From Aedes albopictus (Eukaryota > Arthropoda > Insecta > Diptera > Culicidae): 64,000 nucleotides of DNA. Both the position numbers and the translations under genes were made by a program. Within the stretch, counting starts at the first letter, position 1; every line of letters starts with the position of its first letter. The notes beneath the pieces are model-generated. The model had not been told where the DNA came from, did no database searches, and saw only the letters and a list, made by a program, of their open reading frames with translations. The stretch covers positions 298,383,080 to 298,447,079 of the forward strand of contig NC_085136.1 of NCBI RefSeq assembly GCF_035046485.1, read 5' to 3'. Below, piece by piece: positions 1-12,595 of the stretch.

Positions 1-458
1 AACGATTTTGCTAGATCTTTTTCGATTTGTAACTTGTTTAGTTTTTTTCCATTCGGTTTGGGCCGAAAGAAAACCAGAAAGGGACCCTTAGATCCGGGTG
101 GATAAGCTTTCGGGCGGGGGGTCGCCGAGATGGGAGAAGAACCTGAGGTAGATGGGAGTACAGGGGGTTGGATGGAATTGCCAGGCAGATCAAATTTAGA
201 ATTCAACGTGTTTTGCGCCAAGGATCGTGTTTCGCTCACCGGAGAAATAATTGGCAATTTTCCAGGAGGGACGGTGCTTGACGGTACTTGAGGAACCACT
301 GGTGTAAGAGAAGTAGGATTATTTTCGTTCTCACCAGTATCCATGGCATCAGCATTCTGAATTTGTACTATTTGGTCAGAGGAGTGCCCTAGCGCTGGCT
401 CATCATCAGAAGAAAAAACAAATTCCGGCGACTCCCCGCCGGTATCGTTCGGCTCCAT
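1..458 (-). CDS. ORF1 (gag-like) N-terminus of a Jockey-like non-LTR retrotransposon, cut by the window edge
   Basis: An open frame starts at an ATG (458-456, minus) and runs without a stop to the first base of the window, 152 codons. The first hundred residues are acidic and Ser/Pro-rich. The last 40 contain PPGSKGPFLVFFRPKPNGK followed by a basic LNKLQIEKDL stretch. This 'GPF.VFFRPK' block is typical of the start of the conserved part of ORF1 proteins in the Jockey group, which bind element RNA and precede the zinc knuckles. The zinc knuckles and the ORF2 reverse transcriptase would lie before position 1. The absence of stops or frameshifts over 458 bases suggests a fairly young copy. The family assignment rests on motif recall, so the exact clade is uncertain. 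Confidence 0.7.
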   Translation of the reverse strand, partial: MEPNDTGGESPEFVFSSDDEPALGHSSDQIVQIQNADAMDTGENENNPTSLTPVVPQVPSSTVPPGKLPIISPVSETRSLAQNTLNSKFDLPGNSIQPPVLPSTSGSSPISATPRPKAYPPGSKGPFLVFFRPKPNGKKLNKLQIEKDLAKS

Positions 459-975
459 TGCTTAACCAAGTTATCATACACAAACGACACAGACAAACTG
501 TAATAATTGTTGCGTGACCAATTTGCTCACTTCTACACGCAACGCACACTACGTAATTCAATGTCACTTTTAATTATTTACAGGGAAAATAAGGGGGAAA
601 ATATTTACAAAAAAAATATATATACAATAATACTACTAATTCAGGTGAAAAAGTGGGAAAAAAAATCAACAAAATATAGTTTATAAAGTACTCCTATGCA
701 ACAATTTTGCTAGAGAATCACTTTGAGAGGAAATGCTAATAATTGGGAACCACTAGCCTATCAAAAGAAGAGACCGAAAAGATAGCGAAACCAATCAATT
801 TGCATACCTACAGCACCAACTCGATGCAGCCTTTGTTGCGTCGTTGAACTGCTTCAGTTAGCGAGCCCGAAACAATGGTCGTCTGGATGGCTTGTGTTGT
901 AGGTATAAAACAGCAGCCGCACGCCGGCGGCCTGATGGTGTGGCTATATGTGTAGCTATAGCAGCTCTTGCCGTT
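459..975 (-). other. Probable 5' untranslated region of the Jockey-like element and adjoining sequence
   Basis: This stretch lies directly upstream of the ORF1 start on the minus strand. It is AT-rich with A-runs around 590-670 and has no convincing coding frame. The 5' boundary of the element was not located; a change to GC-richer sequence occurs near 800. Confidence 0.35.
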
Positions 976-980
976 CGTCC

Positions 981-1020
<40 letters not shown>
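981..1020. repeat. (CGA)n trinucleotide microsatellite
   Basis: About 13 uninterrupted CGA units. It produces apparent poly-Arg (plus strand) and poly-Ser (minus strand) tracts in overlapping frames. These frames lack any recognisable domain and are treated as artefacts. Confidence 0.95.
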
Positions 1021-1410
1021 TATTGGTGCCGGTTGTTTGATGGGAAGCCGGCTCGCGTGATTAAAGATGCACAGTCCTACCGGTGTGGGGAAATGATCTT
1101 CTACTGGTCCGCCTCCACCAGTAAGCTGCTTCCTTCGAAATTCGCGGTCATCTGAGCACAATCACTGCGCGATTCAGCGATAAATAATCGGTTAAAAACC
1201 CTCCGCGGGAGAAAAAATACTCGACTACGTGCCGTATGACGGAGATAGGGAACTTTTCGACCTACTCGTGTAAGCGCACAACAAGGAATGATCTTTTAAC
1301 ATATTGATGACATTCGTTGGTCTTCTTCTTATTTTTGTACGAATAGTTTTTCTTAGGTAGTGCCATAATTGGTACAGCCACCCTAGTGTGTTTTTATGCA
1401 ATTTCTGCAA
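1021..1410. other. No recognisable feature
   Basis: Mixed-composition DNA after the CGA tract. I see no domain, splice-framed exon or terminal repeat here. Confidence 0.4.
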
Positions 1411-2500
1411 GAATTCTCAAAAAAAAATCCAGAATATATCTTTGCAGGAGTCCCAGGAGACGTTTCTGACGTTTCTGACGTCAGATGTTTCTGACGGAAC
1501 CACAGCAGCTATTTGAAAGTGAATCCTTGTTGGAATTTCTATGGAAATCTCTGAAAGATTATTTAACGAAAACATCCAAGCACTATTGAAGGTATCCCTT
1601 ACTGATATACAGAAGGAGTCTCTTGGGATATTTCTGAATGAAATCCTGAAGAAATTTTGGAAGGAATTCGTGGGTAAATCTTTAGAAGACTTGCTGAGAG
1701 AATTACCGAAAAAAAAATCTCCTGCCAAATCTCTTTAGAAACCTGGCTGAAAATTCTGAAATAATCCCTTAGAAATCCCCAAGACATTCCTGCAGGAACG
1801 CGTGGAGGAATACACGAAAAAAACTCTTAAAGGAAACTCTAAATAATTTTCTGCAGATGTATCTGGAGAAATTCATGCTTGAATTACTGAAAGCAATAAT
1901 GCAACAAGAAACTCTTACAGGTAGAAATTCTCGAATTCTCTGGGAATTTCAACAGGAATTTCTTCCAAAATTTCTAAAGAAAGGGATCTCAACAGAAGTT
2001 TTTTTTATGTGTTTCTTCAGATATTGCGGAAGGTCCTTCAGAAAACATCTACTTTTGGTGCTACAAAAAACGAGTAATTTGAGGAAATCCTCCAACAACT
2101 TTGTTTTATCTCTCAACGAATCTTTCGAAAAATACACCAAGGGTAAATGCAGTCAGGAATTTTTCGGGAATTTCTTCAAGAATTTCTTTAAAAACTACTC
2201 CTGTGTTTATTTCAGAAATTCCGCTTAGATACCTCCAGTTTTTTTTTTTCGTTTATTCTTTCAAGAAAACCTCCAGGGATTTCTCAAACATTTCAAAACA
2301 ATTCGACAGGAACTTCCTTCAGAAATTTCTATAGGAATTCTTTCTGAAATTTAACCACCGATCCTTCAGAACTTTCTTCAGGAATTCCTTCATAAACAAC
2401 TGTATTTCAAGGAAATCCCATGACGAATTTCTTAACCAATTCCTGGAATATTTCTTTTACCTGGAGGGATATCTGAAGGAATCCTTGGAATCAGTCCCAA
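1411..2500. repeat. Degenerate 12-bp minisatellite array (AGGAATTCCTCC type), first block
   Basis: Diverged copies of a 12-bp unit related to AGGAATTCCTCC / GAAGAAATTTCT recur throughout, for example near 1640-1680, 1940-1990 and 2330-2400. The unit carries a 10-bp palindrome (AGGAATTCCT), so both strands look alike. Open frames of 60-120 codons here follow from the stop-free unit and are not taken as genes. Confidence 0.75.
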
Positions 2501-2865
2501 CATCGCAGAGACCCTTCGGAGCCGGATTATTTTGCCGATGCTGTAAATGCCACACTGACCTCGAACATGTTTGTTATGCTCGGTTCTTTCTTGAATCGCC
2601 AGTTGGAATTTTAAAACACTATTAATGCTTCACTTTTTCAAAACAAAAACTAGTTAGGAAAACTTGAAAAAGGTTATCAAATTTCTTTTAATACCACTAC
2701 TTGGCTTATCTTCAGACAGATAGGCCTATTTCGTCTGCGACTTACACACTTCTTTAGTGTCGAGTGCTGGACTCATCGCCAGGACATCTTAATTCCTCTG
2801 GCTCCCAAGAGTTACGTACGGTAACGTTTTTGATATTTAGGAGTCAGCATTAACTTTAGTGAAAC
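2501..2865. other. No recognisable feature
   Basis: Sequence between the 12-bp array and the BEL/Pao relic. No frame, terminal repeat or RNA motif could be recognised. Confidence 0.4.
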
Positions 2866-3318
2866 GGTAAATCTATCTTGACGGATCCAACCTCACGCTG
2901 ATGAAAGAGGAAATTCCCGATGAGCTGGGTTTGCACGGTAACGTAAGATCATCATGCATGGACCGGTAGCGTAACAAGGAAATCGCCGACCTCAAGACAA
3001 GTTGAGCTGCGCACCGCAGTATACCATGTCGGAAGTCCAACTGGAAGTGGAACTGGCAGTCCAATTCCGAGGACGTTATTCGACGGGTTTGGACCGACAT
3101 CAACGAAGCGGCGAAGTCCTTGTCAGTGGAAAAAAACGATTACCAAAGGAGTCCTAGGAATGAGGACGATTTCTACGTGTTTGATACACAATTTCGTGAA
3201 GATCTTCTACCGTTGCTCACAGGAGTCATCATCCTTACTAAACGAAGAGTTCTTCGCGTGGTTATGAGCCATTTTGATCCTCTGGGCATCATAGCTACCT
3301 ACACTGTGCACGGGAAAA
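2866..3318 (+). pseudogene. BEL/Pao LTR-retrotransposon polyprotein relic (protease and reverse-transcriptase-connection pieces)
   Basis: Two coding pieces can be read on the plus strand. The first (about 2876-2990) reads DGSNLTLMKEEIPDELGLHGN, which resembles the Pao-type aspartic protease region (DSGS..TL...) with the catalytic context altered. The second (about 3100-3310) contains TKRRVLRVVMSHFDPLGI followed by a short YTVHGK, the conserved 'TKR.vLr.vms.fDPLGl...GKi' segment just after the Pao reverse transcriptase. The reverse transcriptase between them is missing, so this is a deleted, dead fragment. No LTRs were found. Confidence 0.7.
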
Positions 3319-4405
3319 CCTTTAGGAAGCGTCCATACATTTTTGTATGCGTTGACACACTATTGATCACCACCGCTGAATAGCGCTGGTGGGCTACGGC
3401 TTTGGCTCCTCGTGTTTTCGCTCGCTCTCTCGCGGCTGTAGCGTTCCTTCGCTCCTCTAGCTTCCTCCAGGTATCATCTGTGATACACTGCTTTCTCTGG
3501 GTGCGTAGATTACTCAAATTATTCTCGCCAGTGGCGATGAAGGTGTTCTTGATGGCGCTCCATTGAACTTCTACGCTTCCATCTTCCGAAATATCCGCAG
3601 CACGGTTATCTAGCTCCTCGACAAAAGACCTTTTCATCGATCGTCTTCCAGTAGGCGTCTGTTGAACCGGTGGCGCCCGATTTTCTCCTCCTGTCGATGG
3701 ATCCTAGCAATGCGCAGTCGGATCTTGCCGATTAGGCGATGATTGTCGGCCGCAATGTCAGCGCTACGTTTGCTCCGTACATCAAAAAGGTTCCGTCTCC
3801 ATTTCCAGCTGATGTAGATATGGTTGATTTGATTTTCCATGATGCCATCACGGGAAACCCATGTCACTTTGTGCACTGGTCGATGGGGAAAGAGCGATCC
3901 CCCAGCTCTCCGTTTTCGCACATTTCTCCGAGACCATGGCGTTCCATGACGTGCTTATAGTCAGAGTTGTCGGAACCAACCTTTGCGTTGAAGTTGCCTT
4001 TTGGAATCTTATCCACGACAGCATTCAGTTGAAGGTAAAAGTTCTCTGTGTCTTGCAATTCGGCAGCATCAGTTGGCATGTAACATTGGATCATGGTAAG
4101 GTTTCGAACCCGTGTTCTGAATCTGGCTACAATTATTCTCTCATTAATAGGTTCCCAACTCGTGAGCGCTGAGCAGGAAACCAATTCCACGGTGGCGAGG
4201 AGCGTGTTCACCTCGTAGGCCAGAGTATAGCAGAATTTGAGCCGACACCCATCTGTGTTCTCCAAAGTTCGGCCAGCGGACTTCGCTCAGTCTTAGGATC
4301 TCTAGCTTCGTACGGAATGTTTCATTGGCTAGTTGTGCCAGTTTACGCTGCTGGGTTAGGGTTAATACATTCCAAGTTCCAACTCTTGTCGGTTGTTTTG
4401 CACTA
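3319..4405 (-). pseudogene. APE-type endonuclease region of a non-LTR retrotransposon, frameshifted
   Basis: Minus-strand pieces in different frames read in order as an endonuclease N-terminus (RVGTWNVLTLTQQRKLAQLA, LEILRLSEVRWPNFGEHR), the central part (INERIIVARFRTRVRNLTMI, then a CYMPTDAAELQD block and FNAKVGSDNSDY), the C-terminal part (RPVHKVTWVSRDG, INHIYIS) and a charged linker that precedes the reverse transcriptase. This is the layout of an exonuclease/endonuclease/phosphatase-fold endonuclease that nicks the target site. Several frameshifts and loss of the reverse transcriptase show it is a 3'-truncated relic. It abuts the BEL/Pao fragment near 3318. Confidence 0.8.
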
Positions 4406-4845
4406 AACGGTTTTTGGACGCTGGTTGCTGTAACGGTTATTGGGTTCTGAGCATAGAGGTTGTTAGCCTAAGGTCCTCTATCAATCGTGATGGGGCCGCC
4501 ATCTTAGATATTACTTCCGGTGGAGGAGCATTCCATACTCAGCCACTGGATACCAGAACAGACGCTGTTTGAGCCGCACCTCCTTGATGAACAGACGTTC
4601 GAGACGTACCTCCTCAATCTAGCTGAAGTTAAAAGGACAACAGTGCCCATGTTGCACTACCAGCTAAGCACACAACTCTTAGCTGGCGGTCTTCTGTGGA
4701 AACATGAGGTAGGAACTTGTTAGGACCAGAGCTATGCTGGACTCTCTTCTTTTCGACTCATCGTTTTCCATGAATATCAACTGCCACTTAGCTTAGTATT
4801 CTGTGAACACTTCTGCGCGTATTAACTGATAAAAAAATTAAACTA
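4406..4845. other. No recognisable gene; probable repeat-derived spacer
   Basis: Between the endonuclease relic and the 3.8-kb palindromic element. Part of it (4406-4500) may be upstream sequence of the same LINE on the minus strand. No domain was recognised in the short frames. Confidence 0.35.
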
Positions 4846-7800
4846 TTAAGAGCCAGTTCGCGAGAGCCGCAACCCCTTCTTGTATTGATGTGCTCCGATT
4901 GAGCTGAACTTTTCAGGGTATGGTTTTCCATATAAAAGATGATATCTGGCCGATTTTCAGATTTTTCCGTTAGGGGGAAGTGGGGTAAAATAGCCCTCAA
5001 AGATTTCATGTCTAAAAATAGGTAAAATCACTAAAGTCGCAATAACTTCCGCAAAAGTTAACGGATTCAGCTGAAATTTTGCATGGACACTCTACTCCTA
5101 TGGCACTTCCATTTAAGCCAAGCGTTGGATATTCTTTGATATTTAATTTGAAGAAATAGGTTATTTTCATAAGTTTTTTGACGATTTTCAGGGCGCCTGT
5201 TTTCGTACCAACAGAACTAGGATGAAAAACTGAGTACTACGTTTTGAAGGATTACCCAAGAGCTTTCATTTGATATGTGACCCAGAGGCGCCAACTTAAA
5301 AACTTTCGAAAAAAAAATTTTTTTCTCGGGGTATGCATTTTACCCCATATTTTTAGCTGTCTAAAGAAGTGTTGTCGCAAATTATGGCAACGTTATTTAA
5401 CTTTCAAGGGTTTTTCTTCAATATTAATTCAACAGAAAAATGATGGCTAAGAAATGCAATTACATATTAGATTTTTTCATTTGGGGAAAGGAGGGTAAAA
5501 CGGACTAACTCAACCTACTTTCGAAATAACGTTGCTACGATGTTCTCTGATCAGACTCGAATTTTCAGAGTTCTTTATTCTACTCAAGAATAGATACTTT
5601 ATCACGTATTATTTTTTTATTCTTGAGAGGATAACGGGGTAAAACAATGCTCAGAAAAAAATGTTGAAAATAATCAAAATTTCAAAACCTACAAATGCTT
5701 TGGTAAAACTTGGCGAAATTTCACGAAATTAGAAAAAAAAATCTTAATTTTTTTTGCTTATTCAAATGAGCAAGTCTGACAACATTTTGACGTCAAGAAA
5801 TGTCACAGATTAGCACGTGGTGTATGATTTACCGGATTCTTTCTCAATTTTTCTTTTGACATGCATCTCCGGTTCAATTTTCTGTTTTTTCTCGTGAAAG
5901 TTGCTGCAGTGCACAATGGTCCACGAAAAAGATTTACTAGGAAAGATGCATTCAGCGCCTTCAAATGATTTTTTGGACAAATATGGTCTACCACAAAGTT
6001 GTTCCCAAAAATAAGGCCCTCTTTTCAATGTACATAAAAATTAGGGTAGTCCATATATTCAAAGAAATTGTGAACCAAACTTTTTTATTTGCTAGAATGA
6101 CTGTATACATTCTTCGAGAAAGTTGTAGATCTATCAATTTTGAGCAAGTTTCCTGAAGACACTTTTTATGTAGCTTTGAAATTGACCGATTTAGAGATAT
6201 TTTTCTGAATAAGCTTAGGGGGGTTCAAGAAAAACCGGTTTTCTGGCGTTAACTTTTTCAGTTTCGATTTTTCATCAAAGTCGCCCAAGAAACACTTGTA
6301 GAGCATTTGAAGACGCGTCGTTTCATGCGCTGAAATGGTCTTTATCTCTTTTGGTTCAATAGTTACAGGTGTTTTTCCTAAAAAATCATTTTTTTTTTGA
6401 AAAGGTGATAGGGTGCGTGTACCAATTATAGCACTACCTAAGGGAAGCTATTTATACAAAAATAACGAGAGGATCAACGAATGTCACCAATATGTTAAAA
6501 GATAGCTGAGCTAGTATACTTTACAGGAAAAATATAGAAACGGAGCCAAAACTACTTTTAGTATTTATTAAAGCGTGTGCCAATGATAGGAACCCTGTGC
6601 CAGTTATGGCTACATTTGTTAACTTCGGTTCCTTTTCGCACTATTTGCATGCGTTCCTTATGGGATTAGCCATAATTGGTACACTATGGCGAAAAAGGGT
6701 GCAAGGAAGCCGAAATTTTAAGGAAAATTATTTATTTCTACCATGATTTGAGCAAAATGTGGAGTTTAAATGAGTGCGACCATCTTTTGTGAACGTGATC
6801 TGTTGTTCACAAATTTTTTTTTGTTGATTTACGTCGTTAAATGGTGAAAATCAACTATGGCGAATAATTGGTACTATAGCCATATTTGGTACACTTACCC
6901 TATGATCGATTGGTGTGTGTAAATACTGAAAAGCGCCTATTTTTTATAGAAAATCATCAATATATTTTGAACGGAATGACGAAGCAACATTCCTAACGCG
7001 TGCGTTATTTTTGTCTTCTAAAAATGGTTCTTAGACAACTTTGACGTGAAATTTGAAACAAAAAAGATAAAGATAAAGGGGGCGCTAGAACAAATCGTTT
7101 TATTGCTTTATTTTTTTTGTTTAAAACTTCTCGTCTAAGTCGCGTAAGAACCACTTTTACAGCTTCCAAAAAAGCGCATTTTCGTCCGCTGAGAATGTTG
7201 CTACGACATTTCGTTCAAAAGTTATTGATGATGTTTTTCTTGAACCACCCTAAGCTTCTTCAGAAAAATATCTCTAGATCGGTAAATTTTAAAGCAACAT
7301 AAAAAGTGTCTTCAGGAAATTTGCTCAAAGTTGATAGATCTACAACTTTCCCGAAGAATGTATACAGTTATTCTTGCAAATAAAAAAGTTTGGTTCCCAA
7401 TTTCTTTGAAAATATGGACCACCCTAATTTTTATGTACATTGAAAAGAGGGCCTGATCCTTGGGAACAACTTTGTAGAAGACCATATTTTTTCCAAAAAT
7501 CATTTGAAGGCGCTGAATGCATTTTTCCTCGTAAATCTTTTTCGTGGACCGTTGTGCACTGCTGCAACTTTCACGAGAAAAAAAGAGAGAAAATTGAACC
7601 GGAGATGCATGTCAAAAGAAAAATCGAGAAAGAATCCGATAAATCACACACCACGTGCTAATCTGTGACATTTCTTGACGTCAAAATGTTGTCAGACTTG
7701 CTCATTTGAATAAGCAATAAAAATTAAGATTTTTTTTTCTAATTTCGTGAAATTTCGCCAAGTTTTACCAAAGCATTTGTAGGTTTTGAAATTTTGATCA

Positions 7801-8633
7801 TTTTCAACCTTTTTTTCTGAGAATTGTTTTACCCCGTTATCCTCTCAAGATTAAAAAAATAATATGTGATAAAGCATCTATTCTTGAGTAGAATAAAGAA
7901 CTCTGAAAATTCGAGTCTGATCAGAGAACATCGTAGCAACGTTATTTCGAAAGTAGGTTGAGTTGGTCCGTTTTACCCTCCTTTCCCCAAATGAAAAAAT
8001 CTAATAATTGCATTTCTTAGTAATCATTTTTCTGTTGAATTAATATTGAAGAAAAACCCTTAAAAGTTAAATAACGTTGCCATAATTTGCGACAACACTT
8101 CTTTAGACAGCTAAAAATATGGGGTAAAATGCATACCCCGAGAAAAAAAATTTTTTTTTCGAAAGTTTTTAAGTTGGCGCCTCTGGGTCACATATCAAAT
8201 GAAAGCTCTTGGGTAATCCTTCAAAACGTAGTACTCAGTTTTTCATCCTAGTTCTGTTGGTACGAAAACAGGCGCCCTGAAAATCGTCAAAAAACTTATG
8301 AAAATAACCCATTTCTTCAAATTAAATATCAAAGAATATCCAACGCTTGGCTTAAATGGAAGTGCCATAGGAGTAGAGTGTCCATGCAAAATTTCAGCTG
8401 AATCCGTTAACTTTTGCGGAAGTTATTGTGACTTTAGTGATTTTACCTATTTTTAGACATGAATTCTTTGAGGGCTATTTTACCCCACTTCCCCCTAACG
8501 GAAAAATCTGAAAATCGGCCAGATATCATCTTTTATATGGAAAACCATACCCTGAAAATTTCAGCTCAATCGGAGCACATCGATTCCACTTCCTTTGGAA
8601 AGGGGGTCGCGGTTCTCGCGAACTGGCTCTTAA
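4846..8633. mobile_element. 3.8-kb foldback (palindromic) DNA transposon with TTAA at both ends
   Basis: The left arm (about 4846-6240) is an inverted copy of the right arm (about 7225-8633). For example GAGCCAGTTCGCGAGAGCCG at the left end matches CGGTTCTCGCGAACTGGCTC at the right end, and the blocks at 4910-4960 and 8520-8570 are reverse complements with few differences. Divergence is higher near the centre, where a separate MITE is inserted. Both termini are bounded by TTAA (4846-4849 and 8630-8633), compatible with a piggyBac-type target site. The symmetry of the ends makes the exact duplication ambiguous. No transposase frame is visible, so it is non-autonomous. Confidence 0.85.
6411..6900. 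mobile_element. MITE nested at the centre of the 3.8-kb foldback
   Basis: Imperfect inverted termini GGGTGCGTGTACCAATTATAG and the complement of CTATAGCCATATTTGGTACAC..CCC face each other. The element is flanked by TA (6409-6410, 6901-6902) and also by TGA on both sides, so the target duplication may be TA or TGA. It splits the less conserved centre of the larger palindrome and is therefore the younger insertion. Confidence 0.65.
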
Positions 8634-10296
8634 TTGAAAAGTCAACTTTCGTCGTACTTACCATTAAAAACAAATTAAATTGATGCCTTCAGATGTACGA
8701 GACCGTGAAACCGTGCCAGTAAAATGTATCATATGGATGCATTATTGTCCATTTGTTTATTGGGTCAAAATAAAAAGCATCCTCTTTGCCCAATTACCCA
8801 TCATGCTCAACGACGTAAATCATAATTCACCAATCGAACCGCGTGAAAGTCTTCGATTCACACAGGCCTATAATTCCAGCCAATCAACTTCAACGGCTCG
8901 TTCCTGAAACCCAATTAAAATGTACAGCTAGGCACTTATCCACCCAACATTGACAATCATCCCCCAAGAGAATCGACCCAAAACAAAACTCAAAACCAAA
9001 ATAAAAACAAGTATTTTTCGGCGGAGATGCCGATCACACTACTGACCTACATCCGTTAGAATTCCCCCGCTGAGTCAGACGCATCCGGCCAGCAGCATCC
9101 CGCGATCCCGCCCCACCAATTACGCGCGCTCCACACGTCATTATATGTGAGGCACCTTCCCGAATTGCCTCCTCTTTAGCGCATGCATTCCCACTTCATT
9201 ATTCCTGATTTCGGTAGCTCGTACACAGAAATAGAATGGGATCCGCTACTCTTCAACAGCATACATTGTTGGAGTATGCCCTCCCCACAGTTGATTGCTT
9301 ACCTTCTTCACACAAACGTGTTGAAAAGCACGTGCCAAAAATCCGACTCGCTGCTTGTCTATCATCCTCAGTCAGAGCCGTGTAAGGTAGGTATGTGAAA
9401 CGAACGGCACACTCCACGGAGCAAACAGCGAACAACAGTTGTTGCTCTGTAGGCTTTCATCGTGGCCGATCAGGTGAAGTTAGCCCCACATGTCTTCTTT
9501 GGCCGCCGTGCCAACCACTATGAACAACGTGGCTGTGAACTTTACTAGGTACGCACATGTTTTATTGCACGATGTTTTGACTTCACAGCATAACACTATA
9601 AATCCCGTCCCGAAAAAGGTGCAATTACCGCTTTTTCGGTCTACGCAGCATTTCTTCTGTTGCTGTCTGTGTTCGGCTGAAATAACTTCGTTATCTACAA
9701 GGGGCAGTGGCCACCGACATCGGCATTACCACCTCCCACCGCCCGCATGGACATCACCATTCGGGTTGGAATCAAATTAGCGCGCCAATTATGCCATAAT
9801 CAAACTGATTTCACTCGCCGCCCCGACTCGACTCGTTTCGTTTCGAGGAATGTTCGAGGGATCACTGACTCTCCAAAGTGTTGGGAGACGAATACAGCAC
9901 TGGTGTGGAGATTGTTTATTTTTTTCATTGCTTTGTTGGGAATAGACAAGACACGTCCGATACTAAATGGATTCGATTTCACAACAATCGGGCTCCCCGC
10001 ATGCATGGCTCTGGCTGAAGGCGATGTGGGTGGGTTGGATGTTTGAAAATTCCTCGGAAGTGATAGTAAGGCCATTGGGTTGGATAATGCAGAGATTTTG
10101 CGTGGAATTTAAATTCGTATGTTTGTTGGAATTGGCAGTTGTAGCGGTTCACCCAAAGCCATCAACATCAGCTAATCGATAGTGAGTTGGTTAATATGGA
10201 ATACGAGACTGACTCATTTGGAACAAACACTTAAAATGGCTCCCGAATGCACGCAAAGATGCAAAAGCTATTGAGCAATGAATGTGGAAGTATGCA
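8634..10296. other. Low-copy-looking non-coding DNA
   Basis: This 1.7-kb stretch lacks the 12-bp array and the inverted structures seen elsewhere. Composition is more balanced, with GC-richer pieces at 9050-9180 and 9690-9860. Short frames exist (for example 9490-9780 plus) but none shows a recognisable domain, signal peptide or supported splice structure. It could be intronic or regulatory DNA of an upstream part of the Osiris gene; this is not shown by the sequence. Confidence 0.35.
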
Positions 10297-10328
10297 TTTT
10301 TGACCCATTCTCACCCCCAACGATGGTA
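10297..10328 (-). mobile_element. Solo terminal fragment of the 48.4-kb MITE family
   Basis: The segment matches the right terminus of the element at 48433-50170 (GACCCATTCTCACCCCCAAC followed by GA.GGTA) with one difference. Only this about 32-bp end is recognisable. Confidence 0.6.
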
Positions 10329-11060
10329 CTAAAAATAATATCTCAATTACACTCCTGGAACATCATCTAGCTCTTCGTAAGACCTAACCAATAACAGCGA
10401 GCTATTTGATTAACACTGCATTAACATTCAGTGCATTGACATTGCAAATACATCAAAAAATCCTCCAGGTATATTAGAAGTTTCTCCAGCAATTCCTTCA
10501 GAAAATTTATTTATTTATTCAACGTCTTCAACTATAATTGTTGTACAGACTGATGTATTATATCTAACTTAAATTGCTAATAAAACATTCAAATTGTGCA
10601 TTTTACAACATTCGAACCAACAAATAACAAGAAACTAATATTATACTACTGATTCACAAATATTCTCAAAAGATTACAAAACAATTTTACGGTTTCCAAA
10701 CGTTGTATGCTCGGTGACGGAACTCACGGAACTTAATAGCTGGCCAGGTCGATGCACACAGAACCATATTCTTCCATCTCCATTTCAATCCTACCTTAAA
10801 TGAAATGTAATCTAAACAACTACTCTAAAAAATTGATTCGACACTAGTTTCGTAATCTTCATGCAGTCTCCTCTAGGCGTACCCAGGCATCGAACCAACG
10901 TTTCAATATCGTTCTCACAGGTAGCATTGTCGATATTTGTCAACAGCAATGAGAAATTACGATCGAGAATTCTGTTCGGTGCGATCACGGTCTGCAGCAT
11001 CGTCGAATCCAGCGTTCGTTTTTCGTCGCGTCTCTGCAGACACATTGGGAGTAGAATGAC
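10329..11060. other. Unassigned DNA with one minus-strand open frame
   Basis: A minus-strand frame (about 11045-10812, 77 residues) reads FSLLLTNIDNATCENDIETL and has no stop. I do not recognise it; it may be part of a retroelement ORF1. The rest (10329-10800) is AT-rich with a TTTATT tract near 10500 and no recognisable gene. Confidence 0.3.
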
Positions 11061-12595
11061 GAAAATCTTCCAGGGATTTTTTTAGAAATTCTGCCATGAT
11101 TGCCTTTGGTGATTTTTCCGATAAATCTTCAGGAATACTTCCATTGATTTCTTTAGTATAATTTAGTTTCGTTCAGAATTTTCTCCAAAGTTCTTTAGAG
11201 AATACCCAAGAAATTATTCTAGGAACTTCTTTTTAAATCCTTTCCTTGATTCCTTTCGATATTACCACAGGGGTTTCATTAGAAAATCCTCCAGGAATTC
11301 CTCCCGGAGAAAATTCCACGGAGCTTTGTTTTGCAAATTCTGTAGAATATCTTCCATAGATTTTTGTGAGAGAAGCCTCAAGATGTTTTTTCAAAAATTC
11401 CTCTAAAAAAGTTTGGGATTCTTTAAATATCCCCCCATAGTTTTTTTTTCAGCAATCCGTACGAGATTTATTTCATCAGGATATCATCTATGAATTCTTT
11501 CATAAACACTCTTACTGATTCTTTAAGAAAATCAAAGGTTCTTCCAGAAATTTCACCATGATTCTTTAGAAAATAACACTATGGTTATCTCTAGAACTGA
11601 CTCCAAGAATTCATTCATTAAATCCTTCAGGATATTTTCCAATATTCTTCAAGGGAATTTCCAGATATCACTTTGAAAATTTTTCTTTAGAAATTTAACC
11701 AAAAATTTGTTTGAAAAATTCTTCCAAGGTTTTCAGCTTCAAAAATCCTTCTGAAGAAATCAGAAGTTTCTTCATGGGTTCATTCATGATTTTCTCCAGG
11801 GGTCCAGAAGTTTGACATTTCTTTACTACTGAAGTGTTCGGGCCTAGACGGAATGAAGAAGTTCTTTCAAACATTGTTCCATCAGTTATTATAGCCAGCG
11901 AATTTTTTCTTCAGATTCCAGTGGTTTTTTAATGATACGAATTCATCAGGATTTTCTTCACGAACTTTTCCAAAGATTTCCTTGGAAAATTCTCTAGGGG
12001 TTCCATTGGAAATATGTATCCACATGCATGTTTCCAGGAATTATTTCAAGGATTTGTCCTGAAAATACAACAAGAATTCCACTTGGAATTGTTCAGATTT
12101 CTCCTGAAATTCCTTCTATGATTCCTTCAGAGATTTCCTTGGATCTCTTGGATTCCTACTTAATTTTTTTTTAAGATTTTTCAGAAATATCTCAAGGAAC
12201 TCTTGCAGCACTTCGGAATTTCAGCATGGGATTCCTTCTAGAGTTTTTCGATGATTTTTTTTCATGAAACTCCACTTAAAAAACCTACGAAAATACCTCC
12301 AAGAGTTGCTCCAGGAATTCCTAAATAGATTCCTTCAGGGATTGCTGCAGAAATTCCCACAACGCATAATTTTAAAATTGCTTCTACATTTCCATCAGAA
12401 ATATCTCCCGGGATTCCTTCAAAGATTTTTCCAGAGATTTTTTCAACAGTTTTTCGAAAAATTGCACAAAACATTACTGGAAGATTTTTAGAATTTCTGG
12501 ATAATCCCTGGAAGAACTCCAAAGATAGCTGTGAAGATTACTAGAAGAAATTCTTGAAATATTTTTGGGTGGTGCTTGGAATTCAGTTTGACTTC
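11061..12595. repeat. Degenerate 12-bp minisatellite array, second block
   Basis: Copies of TTCCTCCAGGAA / GGAATTCCTTCA-type units with about 12-bp spacing fill this stretch (clear at 11270-11330, 12290-12480). Frames such as 12264-12491 plus (EFLNRFLQGLLQ-type repeats) are translations of the repeat. Confidence 0.75.

Noticed and set aside
808..1161. Frame with a poly-Ser tract
   Set aside because: Driven by the CGA microsatellite; no other support.
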